Source: Parasphingorhabdus flavimaris
GTDB taxonomy: Bacteria > Pseudomonadota > Alphaproteobacteria > Sphingomonadales > Sphingomonadaceae
Assembly (NCBI RefSeq): GCF_013371215.1
Contig: NZ_JABWMH010000002.1
Span: 496,001-560,000, forward strand
Direction: 5' to 3'
DNA: 64,000 nucleotides
Under the pieces are notes generated by a model. The model did no database searches and was not told the origin of the DNA. It was given only the letters and a program-made list of their open reading frames with translations. The position numbers and the translations under genes were made by a program. Positions 1 to 8,652 of the stretch are shown here, piece by piece; positions within the stretch are counted from its first letter, which is position 1; each line of letters starts with the position of its first letter.

Positions 1-833
1 AACATCGCGACGGACAGCAATGTGCCGGGCGACGATTTCGTCGCATCCTCGATATGGGCCAATTTGTGGATCAGGGCTTCGCCATTCTCTACGGTCCAGA
101 ATTGCGCGGCAACCGGCTCCCCGTCAATATAGGCCAGGCCGAGACGCATGCAGCCCGCCGCCGCTTCATGCTCGGCCAATTTCTTCAGGAAATCGGGATT
201 GCCCTCTTCGGGCTTCCAGCTGCGTTCGTAAACCGAGACATAATCATTCCAGTCTTCTTCGGAAAACTCCTTCTCAATCCTGACCGATACGAGGTTTTTC
301 TTGGCCTTGCGCCGAACGGTGCTGCGCAGCTGCCCGGGGCGATCGGCCCAATATTGGTCAAAGGTGCGACCGTTGACGTTGAGGATATGATTATCATCGG
401 CCTTCGACCGGAACACGATCCAGCCAGCTTGTTCAAACGCACGCTCGGTCAGGCTGGCGGCGGAATCCTCGTCGGGAACCGGCGTAATTTCTATGCGGTG
501 GGAGCTGGACTTGAGCTGCTTGGCGAGTTTGGCGAGCAGGGCCAGCTTGGTCACCTCGTCATAGTCGGCGAGAAAAATCGGGCGGAAGGTGAAATTATAC
601 CAATTGGCGAGCGCAGCATGGCGCCCGAGTCCGGTTTTCATCAGGAACATCCAGGCTTCGGCTTCGCCTTCGCTACTGTGAACGATCAATGGAGACTTGT
701 CCGGCAGACAAAGCTCGTGCAGCTGTCTGAGCCAGTCGATCCGGTCGAACAACGATTTCTGGACCGAGCGGCCCAGTTTTTCTCCGGCAATGGCTTGCAC
801 GGATTGAAAATTGCTATGATATTCGCTGCTCAT
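1..833 (-). CDS. GNAT/FemAB-like N-acetyltransferase, 3' end outside the window
   Basis: Read leftward from ATG at 833-831, the frame stays open to the window edge, giving 277 residues without a stop. The protein begins MSSEYHSNFQ. Its second half carries a segment typical of the BioF2/CelD-like acetyltransferase family (Acetyltransf_6): RSTVRRKAKKN, then an SVYERSWKPEE stretch and GEPVAAQFWTVENGEALIHK. Such proteins transfer acyl or aminoacyl groups to cell-surface or polysaccharide precursors. It is divergent from the exosortase-A acyl-CoA ligase, with 53 bases between them, which suggests a role in the same polysaccharide pathway. The C-terminal end is missing only because the window cuts it. 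The opposite-strand ORF at 54-839 is a shadow. Confidence 0.85.
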   Translation of the reverse strand, partial: MSSEYHSNFQSVQAIAGEKLGRSVQKSLFDRIDWLRQLHELCLPDKSPLIVHSSEGEAEAWMFLMKTGLGRHAALANWYNFTFRPIFLADYDEVTKLALLAKLAKQLKSSSHRIEITPVPDEDSAASLTERAFEQAGWIVFRSKADDNHILNVNGRTFDQYWADRPGQLRSTVRRKAKKNLVSVRIEKEFSEEDWNDYVSVYERSWKPEEGNPDFLKKLAEHEAAAGCMRLGLAYIDGEPVAAQFWTVENGEALIHKLAHIEDATKSSPGTLLSVAM

Positions 834-886
834 GGTTAAGGTCGTATCTGTCACAAATCTGCTCTTTTTCCCATAGGTCAAACCAA

Positions 887-2425
887 TTGAATATTGAATC
901 AGAAAACGCTGCATTCCCACTCGACCATCTGGCGATAGGCAAGGATCCGGATGCGGACGCTCTCGTCATGCGTTCGGGGACTCTTAGCTACAAGATGTTA
1001 AATCATCGTGTTGGCCTGCTGGCGGCATGGCTGCTGGGGCAGGGCCTTGTCAAAGGAGACCGCGTCGGAACCTGGCTGGCCAAGACCGAACTGGCCTGTA
1101 TCATGCCGCTGGCTTCGGCCCGGGTCGGACTGATCCACGTGCCGGTCAATCCGTTGCTCAAACCGGCTCAGGTCGCTCATATCATGTCCGACAGCGGTGC
1201 CAGGCTGCTGATCAGCAATTCCGGGCGTCTCAAATCGCTCGAGGATAGCGATGTCGACTGTGGCCTGTTCGAAGACAAGGCCATTGCATCCGCTCTGGAA
1301 CTGCTCGGGGAGCCGGTGGCACCCAGCCCGTCCACGACCGATACGGATGATCTGGCCGCCATTCTCTATACCAGCGGTTCGACGGGCCGTCCCAAGGGTG
1401 TGATGCTCAGCCACGCCAATCTGACACTGGGCGCGCTCAGCGTCGCGGAATATCTCAAGCTCTCGGCAGACGACCGGACTATTTGCGTGCTGCCGCTGAG
1501 CTTTGACTATGGCCAGAACCAGCTGTTTTCCGCCTGGGCTGCTGGTGGATGTGCGGTGCCGCTGGATTATCTGACTCCGCGTGACGTCATGAAGGCATGC
1601 GCGCGGGAAAAGATAACCACATTGGCCGCTGTACCGCCGCTCTGGGTGCAACTGGTCGAACAGGATTGGCCGGAAGACGCCGTGGCGTCAATGCGGCGTC
1701 TGACCAACAGCGGTGGCGCGCTGACCCCGAGTCTGGTCAAGCAGTTGCGGGCGATATTCGGGGCAGGTACCGACATCTACGCGATGTACGGCCTGACCGA
1801 AGCCTTCCGATCCACCTATCTCGACCCTGCGCTGATCGACGACAACCCGACCAGCATGGGGACCGCGATACCCTTCGCCGAAATCCTGGTGGTCGATGAG
1901 GCAAGGGCCGTCGCCGGTCCCGATCAGGCGGGCGAACTGGTCCATTGTGGACCGCTGGTGGCCCAGGGCTACTGGAACGATCCCGAGCGGACCGCGGAAC
2001 GGTTCAAAAGCGCGCCGGAGGCATCGGGCTACCGCGGGACTGCGGTCTACTCGGGCGATACGGTGAAGCGCGGCGCGGACGGCCTGCTCTATTTCGTGAG
2101 CCGCGACGATGCGATGATCAAGAGTTCCGGCAACCGGATCAGCCCGACCGAGATCGAAAAAATTGCCGTCGAATCGGGGATGGTTGCAGAAGCGGTTGCT
2201 CTGGGAGTGCCCGACGAACGCCTCGGTCAGGCGATCCGGCTTTTTGTCAGGCCTGTCGATGCTGACCTGCCGTCCGATGCCATGACCGAGCAGCTGGAAA
2301 AATATCTGAAGCAGAATTTACCGAATTTTATGCACCCGCGGGATATTGTCCCGCTTTCTGAATTTCCCAAAAACCCCAATGGAAAGCTGGACCGGAACGC
2401 GTTGGCCAGCATGGATATCGAATGA
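887..2425 (+). CDS. Acyl-CoA ligase (AMP-forming), exosortase A system-associated
   Basis: This 512-residue ANL-superfamily enzyme would activate a carboxylic acid as an adenylate for thioester formation. The P-loop YTSGSTGRPKG is near residue 161, the MYGLTEA motif near 300, the SGDTVKRGADG hinge region near 385, and the catalytic lysine in PNGKLDR is K500. Start: TTG at 887 gives the N-terminal segment expected of the family and has AGG at 875-877. The next in-frame ATG, near 968, would cut into the conserved fold. The stop overlaps the start of the PLP decarboxylase (ATGA), so translation is probably coupled. Family assignment rests on the motifs plus the locus, which holds nearly the full set of XrtA-associated genes. 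The substrate is unknown. Confidence 0.9.
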   Translation: MNIESENAAFPLDHLAIGKDPDADALVMRSGTLSYKMLNHRVGLLAAWLLGQGLVKGDRVGTWLAKTELACIMPLASARVGLIHVPVNPLLKPAQVAHIMSDSGARLLISNSGRLKSLEDSDVDCGLFEDKAIASALELLGEPVAPSPSTTDTDDLAAILYTSGSTGRPKGVMLSHANLTLGALSVAEYLKLSADDRTICVLPLSFDYGQNQLFSAWAAGGCAVPLDYLTPRDVMKACAREKITTLAAVPPLWVQLVEQDWPEDAVASMRRLTNSGGALTPSLVKQLRAIFGAGTDIYAMYGLTEAFRSTYLDPALIDDNPTSMGTAIPFAEILVVDEARAVAGPDQAGELVHCGPLVAQGYWNDPERTAERFKSAPEASGYRGTAVYSGDTVKRGADGLLYFVSRDDAMIKSSGNRISPTEIEKIAVESGMVAEAVALGVPDERLGQAIRLFVRPVDADLPSDAMTEQLEKYLKQNLPNFMHPRDIVPLSEFPKNPNGKLDRNALASMDIE

Positions 2426-3657
2426 TCAAGACCAAAGCGACAGGACCGATCCCGCCAGGATATTCTGCAATCGATGGTGAACTCGCGATTGGCGGGCAGA
2501 AAGCCAGCGCGCTGGTTGCAGAAAATGGTTCGCCGCTTTTTGTCTATTCGAGCAGCCGGCTTGATGCGCGGATGGCGCAATTGCGGACAGCCATGCCCGA
2601 TGCCCTGGATTTGCATTATGCAATGAAGGCCAATCCCTTTCCGCCGTTGCTCCGGCACATGGTCGGGCTGGCCGACGGGATTGATATCGCTTCCGGCGGG
2701 GAATTGCGGATGGCACTCGATGCTGGCGCAGCTGCGGAACATATCAGCTTTGCAGGGCCCGGGAAAAGGGATGACGAGCTTGAGCAGGCGATCCGGGCCG
2801 GTGTCACCATCAATATCGAATCGCCCAGCGAATGTGACCGGGCGTTACGGATCGGCACGAACCTCGGCACAACGCCACGGCTTGCCATCCGGGTAAATCC
2901 GGACTTTGACCTCAAAGGGTCGGGCATGAAAATGGGTGGCGGCGCGAAACCGTTCGGGATGGATATCGAACTGGTTGCACCAACGGTGAAACGGATATTG
3001 GACGCTGGAGCAGATTGGCGCGGCTTTCATATTTTTGCCGGTTCGCAAGCGCTCAGCGCCGATGCGATAATCGAGACACAGGCGCAGACGCTGGAACTTG
3101 CCGCCCGGCTTGCAACGATGGTCGGGCAGGCGCCGGATCATGTAAATCTCGGCGGCGGGTTCGGTATTCCCTATTTCCCCGGTGACGAGCCGGTTGATAT
3201 CGAAATGGTCGGAAATGCCCTTTCGGAACAGTTCGAACGACTGCCCGATATCCTGGCTTCCACGCAATTTGCGATTGAGCTTGGCCGCTATCTTGTCGGC
3301 GAAGCGGGTGTGTATCTGACGCAGATCGTGGATCGCAAGGAAAGTCAGGGCCATATATTTCTGGTCACGGACGGCGGCCTGCATCATCAACTGGCGGCTA
3401 GCGGCAATTTCGGAACCGTGGTGCGGCGCAATTATCCCGCAGCCATCGCCAGCCGATTTGAAGAGGAGCCGAGCGAAACCGTTTCCATAGTTGGCTGTCT
3501 GTGCACGCCGCTGGACCGGTTGAGCGACAACGCCGCGATGCCCGAAGCGCACGTCGGGGACATCGTCGCGATCTTTTGCGCCGGTGCTTATGGTGCCTCG
3601 GCAAGCCCGGCCAATTTCCTCGGTCAGGGGCCGGCGAAAGAGATATTGGTCGATTAG
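2422..3657 (+). CDS. PLP-dependent decarboxylase, exosortase A system-associated
   Basis: This 411-residue protein belongs to fold-type III PLP enzymes of the DAP/ornithine decarboxylase group. The PLP-binding lysine is K69 in HYAMKANPFPPLL. A glycine-rich phosphate-binding loop reads NLGGGFGIPYFPGDE. The C-terminal part contains the dimer-interface cysteine motif CLCTPLDRL and CAGAYGASAS. It overlaps the upstream acyl-CoA ligase by four bases. In other exosortase-A loci this pair is accompanied by an acyl carrier protein; none is visible here between 3658 and 3829, though one could lie left of the window. The likely reaction is decarboxylation of an amino acid or of a ligase-activated product used to decorate the polysaccharide; the substrate cannot be read from sequence. 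Confidence 0.9.
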   Translation: MIKTKATGPIPPGYSAIDGELAIGGQKASALVAENGSPLFVYSSSRLDARMAQLRTAMPDALDLHYAMKANPFPPLLRHMVGLADGIDIASGGELRMALDAGAAAEHISFAGPGKRDDELEQAIRAGVTINIESPSECDRALRIGTNLGTTPRLAIRVNPDFDLKGSGMKMGGGAKPFGMDIELVAPTVKRILDAGADWRGFHIFAGSQALSADAIIETQAQTLELAARLATMVGQAPDHVNLGGGFGIPYFPGDEPVDIEMVGNALSEQFERLPDILASTQFAIELGRYLVGEAGVYLTQIVDRKESQGHIFLVTDGGLHHQLAASGNFGTVVRRNYPAAIASRFEEEPSETVSIVGCLCTPLDRLSDNAAMPEAHVGDIVAIFCAGAYGASASPANFLGQGPAKEILVD

Positions 3658-3829
3658 TTCCAGAGGTTTTGGATGCGGCCAAAGCGCCAGTCCCGTTAAT
3701 CTGAAATTCAGCTATTCCTAACGCAATATTCACTATTTTCTAGCATAGCCACCTCGTGACTTTGTGTGATCTGCCCGTTTTCCGCCGGAAATCAGGCGTG
3801 TCGCGAAGAGTATTTACGAGGTGTACAAA

Positions 3830-4486
3830 ATGCGTTCTGCTATCAAAAACAAGCACTTGGCGAAATTGATGATTGGTGCCGGAATGGCGTCACTTTCCGT
3901 CGCCGGATGCTCCGGCAACTCCAGTGGGCCCCAGCTCCCCCCGGCATCTTTCGTGTCCATGCAGGAAGGGCCAGGTGAAGAATATGTGATCGGTCCGCTC
4001 GACGAACTGACCATTTTTGTATGGCGCAATCCAGAACTGGGCGCGAAGGTTCAGGTCCGGCCCGACGGCCGAATCACCACGCCGCTGATCACCGATATGC
4101 CAGCCGTGGGCAAGACGCCCGCGATGCTCGCGCAGGATCTGAAGCTGCAGTTGTCCCAATATATCAACGAGCCGCTGGTTTCGGTCATCGTCAACAATTT
4201 CTCCGGGACATTTTCGCAGCAAATCCGTGTCGTCGGGGCGACCGAAAAGCCTGCCTCTATTCCGTACCGCGCCAATATGACGTTGCTCGATGCGATGATC
4301 TCGGTCGGAGGACTGTCGGAATTTGCATCCGGTAACCGCGCCCGGCTGATCCGGCATGACCGTGGAACCGGTCAGCAGAAGGAATTTGCGTTGCGCATCG
4401 ACGACTTGCTGAAAAAGGGCGAGGCCAAGGCCAATGTCATGCTCCGTCCCGGTGATGTGATCATCATCCCGGAAAGCATGTTTTGA
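3830..4486 (+). CDS. XrtA-associated polysaccharide export lipoprotein (Wza-like)
   Basis: This 218-residue outer-membrane lipoprotein of the polysaccharide biosynthesis/export family forms the exit channel for the exopolysaccharide. A lipoprotein signal ends in the lipobox SVAGC with Cys27 as lipidation site. The Poly_export domain follows (YVIGPLDELTIFVWRNPEL, VRPDGRITTPLI), then a SLBB-type segment near the end (MLRPGDVIIIPESMF). I chose ATG 3830 over the in-frame GTG 3821 because the Shine-Dalgarno GAGGT at 3818-3822 overlaps the GTG and sits 7 bases before the ATG. It is the first gene of the export/assembly block, followed by the chain-length regulator. The 172-base gap upstream may hold its own promoter. 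Confidence 0.92.
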   Translation: MRSAIKNKHLAKLMIGAGMASLSVAGCSGNSSGPQLPPASFVSMQEGPGEEYVIGPLDELTIFVWRNPELGAKVQVRPDGRITTPLITDMPAVGKTPAMLAQDLKLQLSQYINEPLVSVIVNNFSGTFSQQIRVVGATEKPASIPYRANMTLLDAMISVGGLSEFASGNRARLIRHDRGTGQQKEFALRIDDLLKKGEAKANVMLRPGDVIIIPESMF

Positions 4487-4526
4487 GTTGGTTTTGCCTC
4501 CATCTGACAGGAATTGAAAAGAGCTT

Positions 4527-6062
4527 ATGAACAGCCTTTATGATGAATTTCGCATAGCGGTGCACAGCGTCTGGAACCGGCGCTGGCTGGCGCTGGCCGT
4601 TGCCTGGGGGTTATGTCTGCTGGGGTGGCTGGTCGTCGCGTTGATTCCCAACAGTTATGAATCAAAGGCACGTATCTCGGTCGAGATGCAGTCGATATTG
4701 TCCGACAAGGTCGGGGTCGATGCACGCGAGCGCAAGAAGAATATGGAACGGGTCCAGGAAACTCTGGCATCGACCATCAATCTTGAAAAAGTTGTCCGTG
4801 GAACCGCGCTGAACGAGTCTGTCTCGAGCGACCGGGAACTGGCTGGCAAGGTCGAGATGCTGCGCAAGAGCGTTCAGATTAAATCCGAAAAGGACAATCT
4901 GTTCGAGATCATCGCGACGTCTTCGGCGAGCAATCTTTCCGACGCGGAAAATGCCGTCTTGTCGCGCGACATCGTCCAGAAAATGATCGACATTTTTGTC
5001 GAGGAAAACCTGTCCGGTGACCGCGATGAAACCAGTCAGACCATCAAGTTTCTCGACGCCCAGCTCGCCCAGCGGGAAAAGGAGCTTCAGGAAGCCGAGC
5101 AAAAGCGGGTGCAGTTCGAGACTGAAAATCTGGGCCTGTTGCCGGGTATCGGCTCGATCAGCCAGCGACTGGAAGCCGCACGCGCGGAGCAGAGCCAGAT
5201 CGACTCGCAACTCAGTCAGGCTTCGGCTTCACTGGCCGCCTTGAACGGTCAACTGGCCGGCACTCCATCGTCTATCGCAACGCCGGGGGTTGCCGGTGGC
5301 GGCGGTGCCCGTGCCCAGTTGTCACAGGCGCAATCGACACTGGCGGCTGCGCGCGCACGCGGCTGGACCGACAGCCATCCCGACGTGACGGCGATGAAGA
5401 ATGAAATTGCCGCCCTTCGTGTGCAAGCGGCCAAGGAGCCGGCTGGTGGTGGCGGATATCGCACACCGAATCCCGCTTATAGTTCGCTGCAGAGCATGCG
5501 GGCCGAACGCCAGGCGACGGTTGCCGCATTGCAGGCACGGAAAAATGCACTGCAGGCGGATATGGCGCAGCTGGCGTCCAAGCAGACGCTGGAGCCAGGC
5601 ATTGCTGCGGAAATGTCGCGGATCAATCGCGATCATGAAGTTCTGAAGGATCAGTATAACAAGCTGCTCACCGACAGGGAGCAGATCAAGTTGCGCGGGC
5701 AGGTCGAATCGGAAACCGATTCGGTGAAATTCCGGGTAATCGATCCGCCGTCCAGCCCGCGGTCTCCGGCTGCACCCAATCGGCCACTATTGCTGGCCAT
5801 GGTTCTGTTCGCCGGCATCGGTGGCGGTGTTGGTACGGCTTTCGCCATCGGGCATCTGCAGACCAGCTATCCGACCGCATCGAAACTGGAAAAAGCCAGC
5901 GGATTGCCGGTGATCGGTTCGGTTTCGCAGGTTCTGACCAGTGTCCAGCGCGCAGCACGCGGGCGCAAGTTACGTCTTTTCTACGGCACAAGCGGTGCGC
6001 TCTTCGGCGTTTTTGGAATGCTTATGATCGTGGAATTCATCCAGCGCGGCATGGTGGCCTGA
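4527..6062 (+). CDS. XrtA system polysaccharide chain-length determinant (Wzz/GNVR)
   Basis: This 511-residue inner-membrane co-polymerase controls polysaccharide chain length with the export protein and tyrosine kinase. A Wzz domain opens with a transmembrane helix at about residues 19-40 (LALAVAWGLCLLGWLVVAL). A long Gln/Glu/Ala-rich periplasmic coiled coil runs from about 175 to 400. A proline-rich stretch (DPPSSPRSPAAPNRP) then precedes the second helix near 420-445. A further hydrophobic stretch near residues 484-506 (GTSGALFGVFGMLMIVEF) makes a possible third membrane segment. There is no kinase domain in this protein; it is encoded separately 10 bases downstream, the arrangement usual for Gram-negative exosortase-A loci. 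Confidence 0.92.
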   Translation: MNSLYDEFRIAVHSVWNRRWLALAVAWGLCLLGWLVVALIPNSYESKARISVEMQSILSDKVGVDARERKKNMERVQETLASTINLEKVVRGTALNESVSSDRELAGKVEMLRKSVQIKSEKDNLFEIIATSSASNLSDAENAVLSRDIVQKMIDIFVEENLSGDRDETSQTIKFLDAQLAQREKELQEAEQKRVQFETENLGLLPGIGSISQRLEAARAEQSQIDSQLSQASASLAALNGQLAGTPSSIATPGVAGGGGARAQLSQAQSTLAAARARGWTDSHPDVTAMKNEIAALRVQAAKEPAGGGGYRTPNPAYSSLQSMRAERQATVAALQARKNALQADMAQLASKQTLEPGIAAEMSRINRDHEVLKDQYNKLLTDREQIKLRGQVESETDSVKFRVIDPPSSPRSPAAPNRPLLLAMVLFAGIGGGVGTAFAIGHLQTSYPTASKLEKASGLPVIGSVSQVLTSVQRAARGRKLRLFYGTSGALFGVFGMLMIVEFIQRGMVA

Positions 6063-6072
6063 GGGAGCAGTT

Positions 6073-6991
6073 ATGAACAAATATAGTCCCCCCCAGAAAA
6101 CCAGGTTCGCTGCTCGAAAGGGCAGGGGAAATCTACGATTATATCCCTGCGGTCCGGACCATCGACCAGCATGACAATGCAGCCGAGGGTCAACCGCCTG
6201 CGGCTGATCGTCAGCAGATCAGCGCGGCTCCGCAAAGGCCTGTAGCTGCTTATGACGGGCCGCGGGTGATCGTCGACCGTGACAAGCTCAGGGAAGCGGG
6301 TTTCATCGTTCCGGATGGACCTGTCACCGGCATCTCCGAAGAATTCAGGATCATCAAGCGACAGTTGCTGATGGTCGCGAAGGGCAGCCCTAAAACGGCG
6401 CCGGTACCGCACGGCGAGCGGATATTGATCTGCTCCGCCCATCCGAATGAAGGCAAGACATTCTGCGCGCTGAACCTCGCGCTGTCGATCGCCGCGGAGA
6501 AGGATAACGAAGTCCTGCTGGTTGACGCGGATTTCGCCAAGCCAAGCATATTGTCGAGCCTCGGTCTCGAGGGGAGCAAGGGCCTGATGGATGCGCTTGC
6601 CGATCCGGAATTGCCGGTCGAGAACTGCATCATCCACACCGATATTCCCGGCCTCGCCATTCTGCCGGCCGGTGACCAGACCAATGCCGATACCGAATAT
6701 CTGGCGTCGGCGCGTACCGAACAGGTGCTCGATCGCCTGACCCGGCACAATCCCAATCGCATCGTCATTTTTGATTCTCCACCAGCATTGTCGGCTTCGC
6801 CGGCATCGGTTCTGGCGACTCATGTCGGCCAGGTTCTGATGGTGGTCAAAGCGGATGAAACAACCGAAACCGCCCTGCGCGATGCGCTGAGTCTGATGGG
6901 CGGATGTGAACATATCCAGCTTCTTCTGAACGGTACCAAATTCTCGCCGACTGGAAGACGTTTCGGGTCCTACTACGGATATGGAGAGTAA
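6073..6991 (+). CDS. XrtA-associated tyrosine autokinase with an apparent +1 frameshift in a C7 tract
   Basis: This BY-kinase phosphorylates tyrosines in its own tail and works with the Wzz protein in polymer assembly. The catalytic part contains Walker A (SAHPNEGKTF), Walker A' (VLLVDADFAKPS), Walker B (IVIFDSPPA) and a C-terminal tyrosine cluster (FGSYYGYGE). The reading frame is open from 6077 to the stop but has no usable start codon before GTG 6266. Upstream residues such as KPGSLLERAGEIYDYIPAV match the N-terminus expected of the family. The only well-placed ATG, 6073, preceded by GGGAG, is in another frame and hits TGA at 6172. Removing one C from the C7 run at 6088-6094 joins ATG 6073 to the kinase frame. 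Possible explanations are a sequencing error, phase variation, slippage, or use of GTG 6266. Confidence 0.85.
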
Positions 6992-6994
6992 GCC

Positions 6995-8617
6995 ATGACC
7001 TCGCAAACGATCGCCAAAGCCCTGAAATGCGGAGCGGCAATATTTCCCCTGCTCGGACTGGCCGCGCCAGCCGCTGAAGCGCGCGACCGCCGCGCCGAAG
7101 TGACTCCCTATATCGAGATCCAGCAGGTGCTGGTCGCCGACCTGAATGATGGTGGCGACGTGCTGACCTATACATCGGTCGCCGCCGGTATCGACAGTTC
7201 CATCCAGACCCGCAACGCGGAAGCCCAAGTGAACGTGCGTTACGAACGCCGCATCTCTTATCAGGATGATTTCGGTGACGATGATGTGATTACCGGACTG
7301 GCGCGCGGTGGCGTGCAGGTCGTTCCCGGCCTCCTGTCGCTTGAAGCGGGCGCGCTTGCCACTCGCAGCCGGGTTGATTTGCGTGGCGAGTCGCCTTCCA
7401 ATGCGGTCGGCAATATCGACAATGTGACGCAAGTCTATTCGGTTTATGCCGGTCCGAACCTGTCGACCGAGGTCGGCGCGCTGGACGTTAATGCCAATTA
7501 CCGGCTCGGCTATACCAAGGTCGAGAGCGAAGATACGGGGGCCTTGCCTCCCGGACAGCTTCCGATCGATATTTTTGACGACAGCGTGAGTCACTCGGCC
7601 AGCGCCAGTGTCGGCATGCAGCCGGGCGACCTGCCTTTCGGCTGGTCGGTCGGTGCGGGCTGGGAACGCGAAGATGCAGGGCAACTGGATCAACGCTATG
7701 AGGGCAAATATGCCCGCGCCGATGTCACGGTGCCGGTCTCTTCGACCCTGGCAGTGGTCGGCGGCGTCGGTTATGAAGATATCGAGATTTCGGAACGCGA
7801 CGCGGTCCGCGATGTCAATGGTGACCCGGTGGTCGACAATGATGGCCGACTGGTTACCGATGAGACATCGCCACGCTTGCTATCCTATGACCAGGACGGA
7901 ATCATCTGGGATGTCGGGGTGATGTGGCGACCAAGCCGTCGCACCTCGTTCGAGGCCCGGGCCGGACAGCGTTACGGCAGCGAGACCTATTACGGCAGCT
8001 TTGGCTATCAGCCCAACCAGAATACCGCGCTGAACATCTCTGTCTATGATACGGTTTCGGGATTCGGCAGCTTGCTCAATGACAATCTGGCCAATCTCGG
8101 AACCAGCTTTTCCAGCTCGCGCAATCCGCTGAGCGGCGAGCTCAACGGTTGCGCCTTCGGTCAGTCGGGTGGCTTGTGCTTCAACGACGTGTTGCAGTCG
8201 GCGTCCTCGTCCTCATTCCGTGCGCGCGGCGTCAACGGGCAATACACCTATAATTATAACGGCTGGCAGGCCGGCCTTGGCGTGGGATATGCGCGCCGTC
8301 GCTTCTTCGCTTCGCAACTGGGAGCGGTCGCTGCGGTCGACGGGCTGGTTGATGAAAATTATTATACCAATCTGTCGATTGGCCGCGACATTGACACCTA
8401 TTCCAGTTTCGATGCGAATGTTTATGCCAATCTTCTGGATAGCGGCTTTGCGGGCGCTCCCAACGTTCTGGGCGTCGGTGCCAATGCCGCATATTATCGG
8501 CGGATTTTGCCAGGACTTCAGGGGACCGCCGCGGTCGGCCTGGACAGCTACCGGCAGGAGGGCTTCGACAGCGAGCTCACCGCTTCCGCTCTGCTGGGCC
8601 TAAGATATGACTTTTAA
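6995..8617 (+). CDS. Exosortase A (PEP-CTERM) system-associated outer-membrane beta-barrel protein, TIGR03016-like
   Basis: This 540-residue protein has an N-terminal signal peptide (KCGAAIFPLLGLAAPAAEA, cleavage near residue 30). A repetitive alternating pattern rich in Tyr, Gly, Asn and aromatic residues follows, typical of outer-membrane barrels. It ends in LLGLRYDF with the terminal Phe used by the BAM machinery. Its place between the tyrosine kinase and the secretion ATPase is that of the TIGR03016-type protein of exosortase-A loci. It may be a periplasm/outer-membrane partner of polysaccharide secretion; no biochemical function is established for the family. It starts 3 bases after the kinase stop, so it is almost certainly cotranscribed. 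Confidence 0.82.
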   Translation: MTSQTIAKALKCGAAIFPLLGLAAPAAEARDRRAEVTPYIEIQQVLVADLNDGGDVLTYTSVAAGIDSSIQTRNAEAQVNVRYERRISYQDDFGDDDVITGLARGGVQVVPGLLSLEAGALATRSRVDLRGESPSNAVGNIDNVTQVYSVYAGPNLSTEVGALDVNANYRLGYTKVESEDTGALPPGQLPIDIFDDSVSHSASASVGMQPGDLPFGWSVGAGWEREDAGQLDQRYEGKYARADVTVPVSSTLAVVGGVGYEDIEISERDAVRDVNGDPVVDNDGRLVTDETSPRLLSYDQDGIIWDVGVMWRPSRRTSFEARAGQRYGSETYYGSFGYQPNQNTALNISVYDTVSGFGSLLNDNLANLGTSFSSSRNPLSGELNGCAFGQSGGLCFNDVLQSASSSSFRARGVNGQYTYNYNGWQAGLGVGYARRRFFASQLGAVAAVDGLVDENYYTNLSIGRDIDTYSSFDANVYANLLDSGFAGAPNVLGVGANAAYYRRILPGLQGTAAVGLDSYRQEGFDSELTASALLGLRYDF

Positions 8618-8652
8618 GAGCGTCAACAACGCCGTTGATCGGAGATACGCGC

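Noticed and set aside
54-839. Forward 261-residue ORF at the left end
   Set aside because: It is antisense to a clear acetyltransferase reading frame on the minus strand and has no recognisable domain.
3821-3829. GTG 3821 as start of the export lipoprotein
   Set aside because: The codon overlaps the Shine-Dalgarno sequence that fits ATG 3830.
6071-7693. Leftward 540-residue ORF across the tyrosine kinase and barrel genes
   Set aside because: The forward strand encodes Walker motifs and a signal peptide with barrel pattern; the antisense frame is open only because of GC-rich codon bias.
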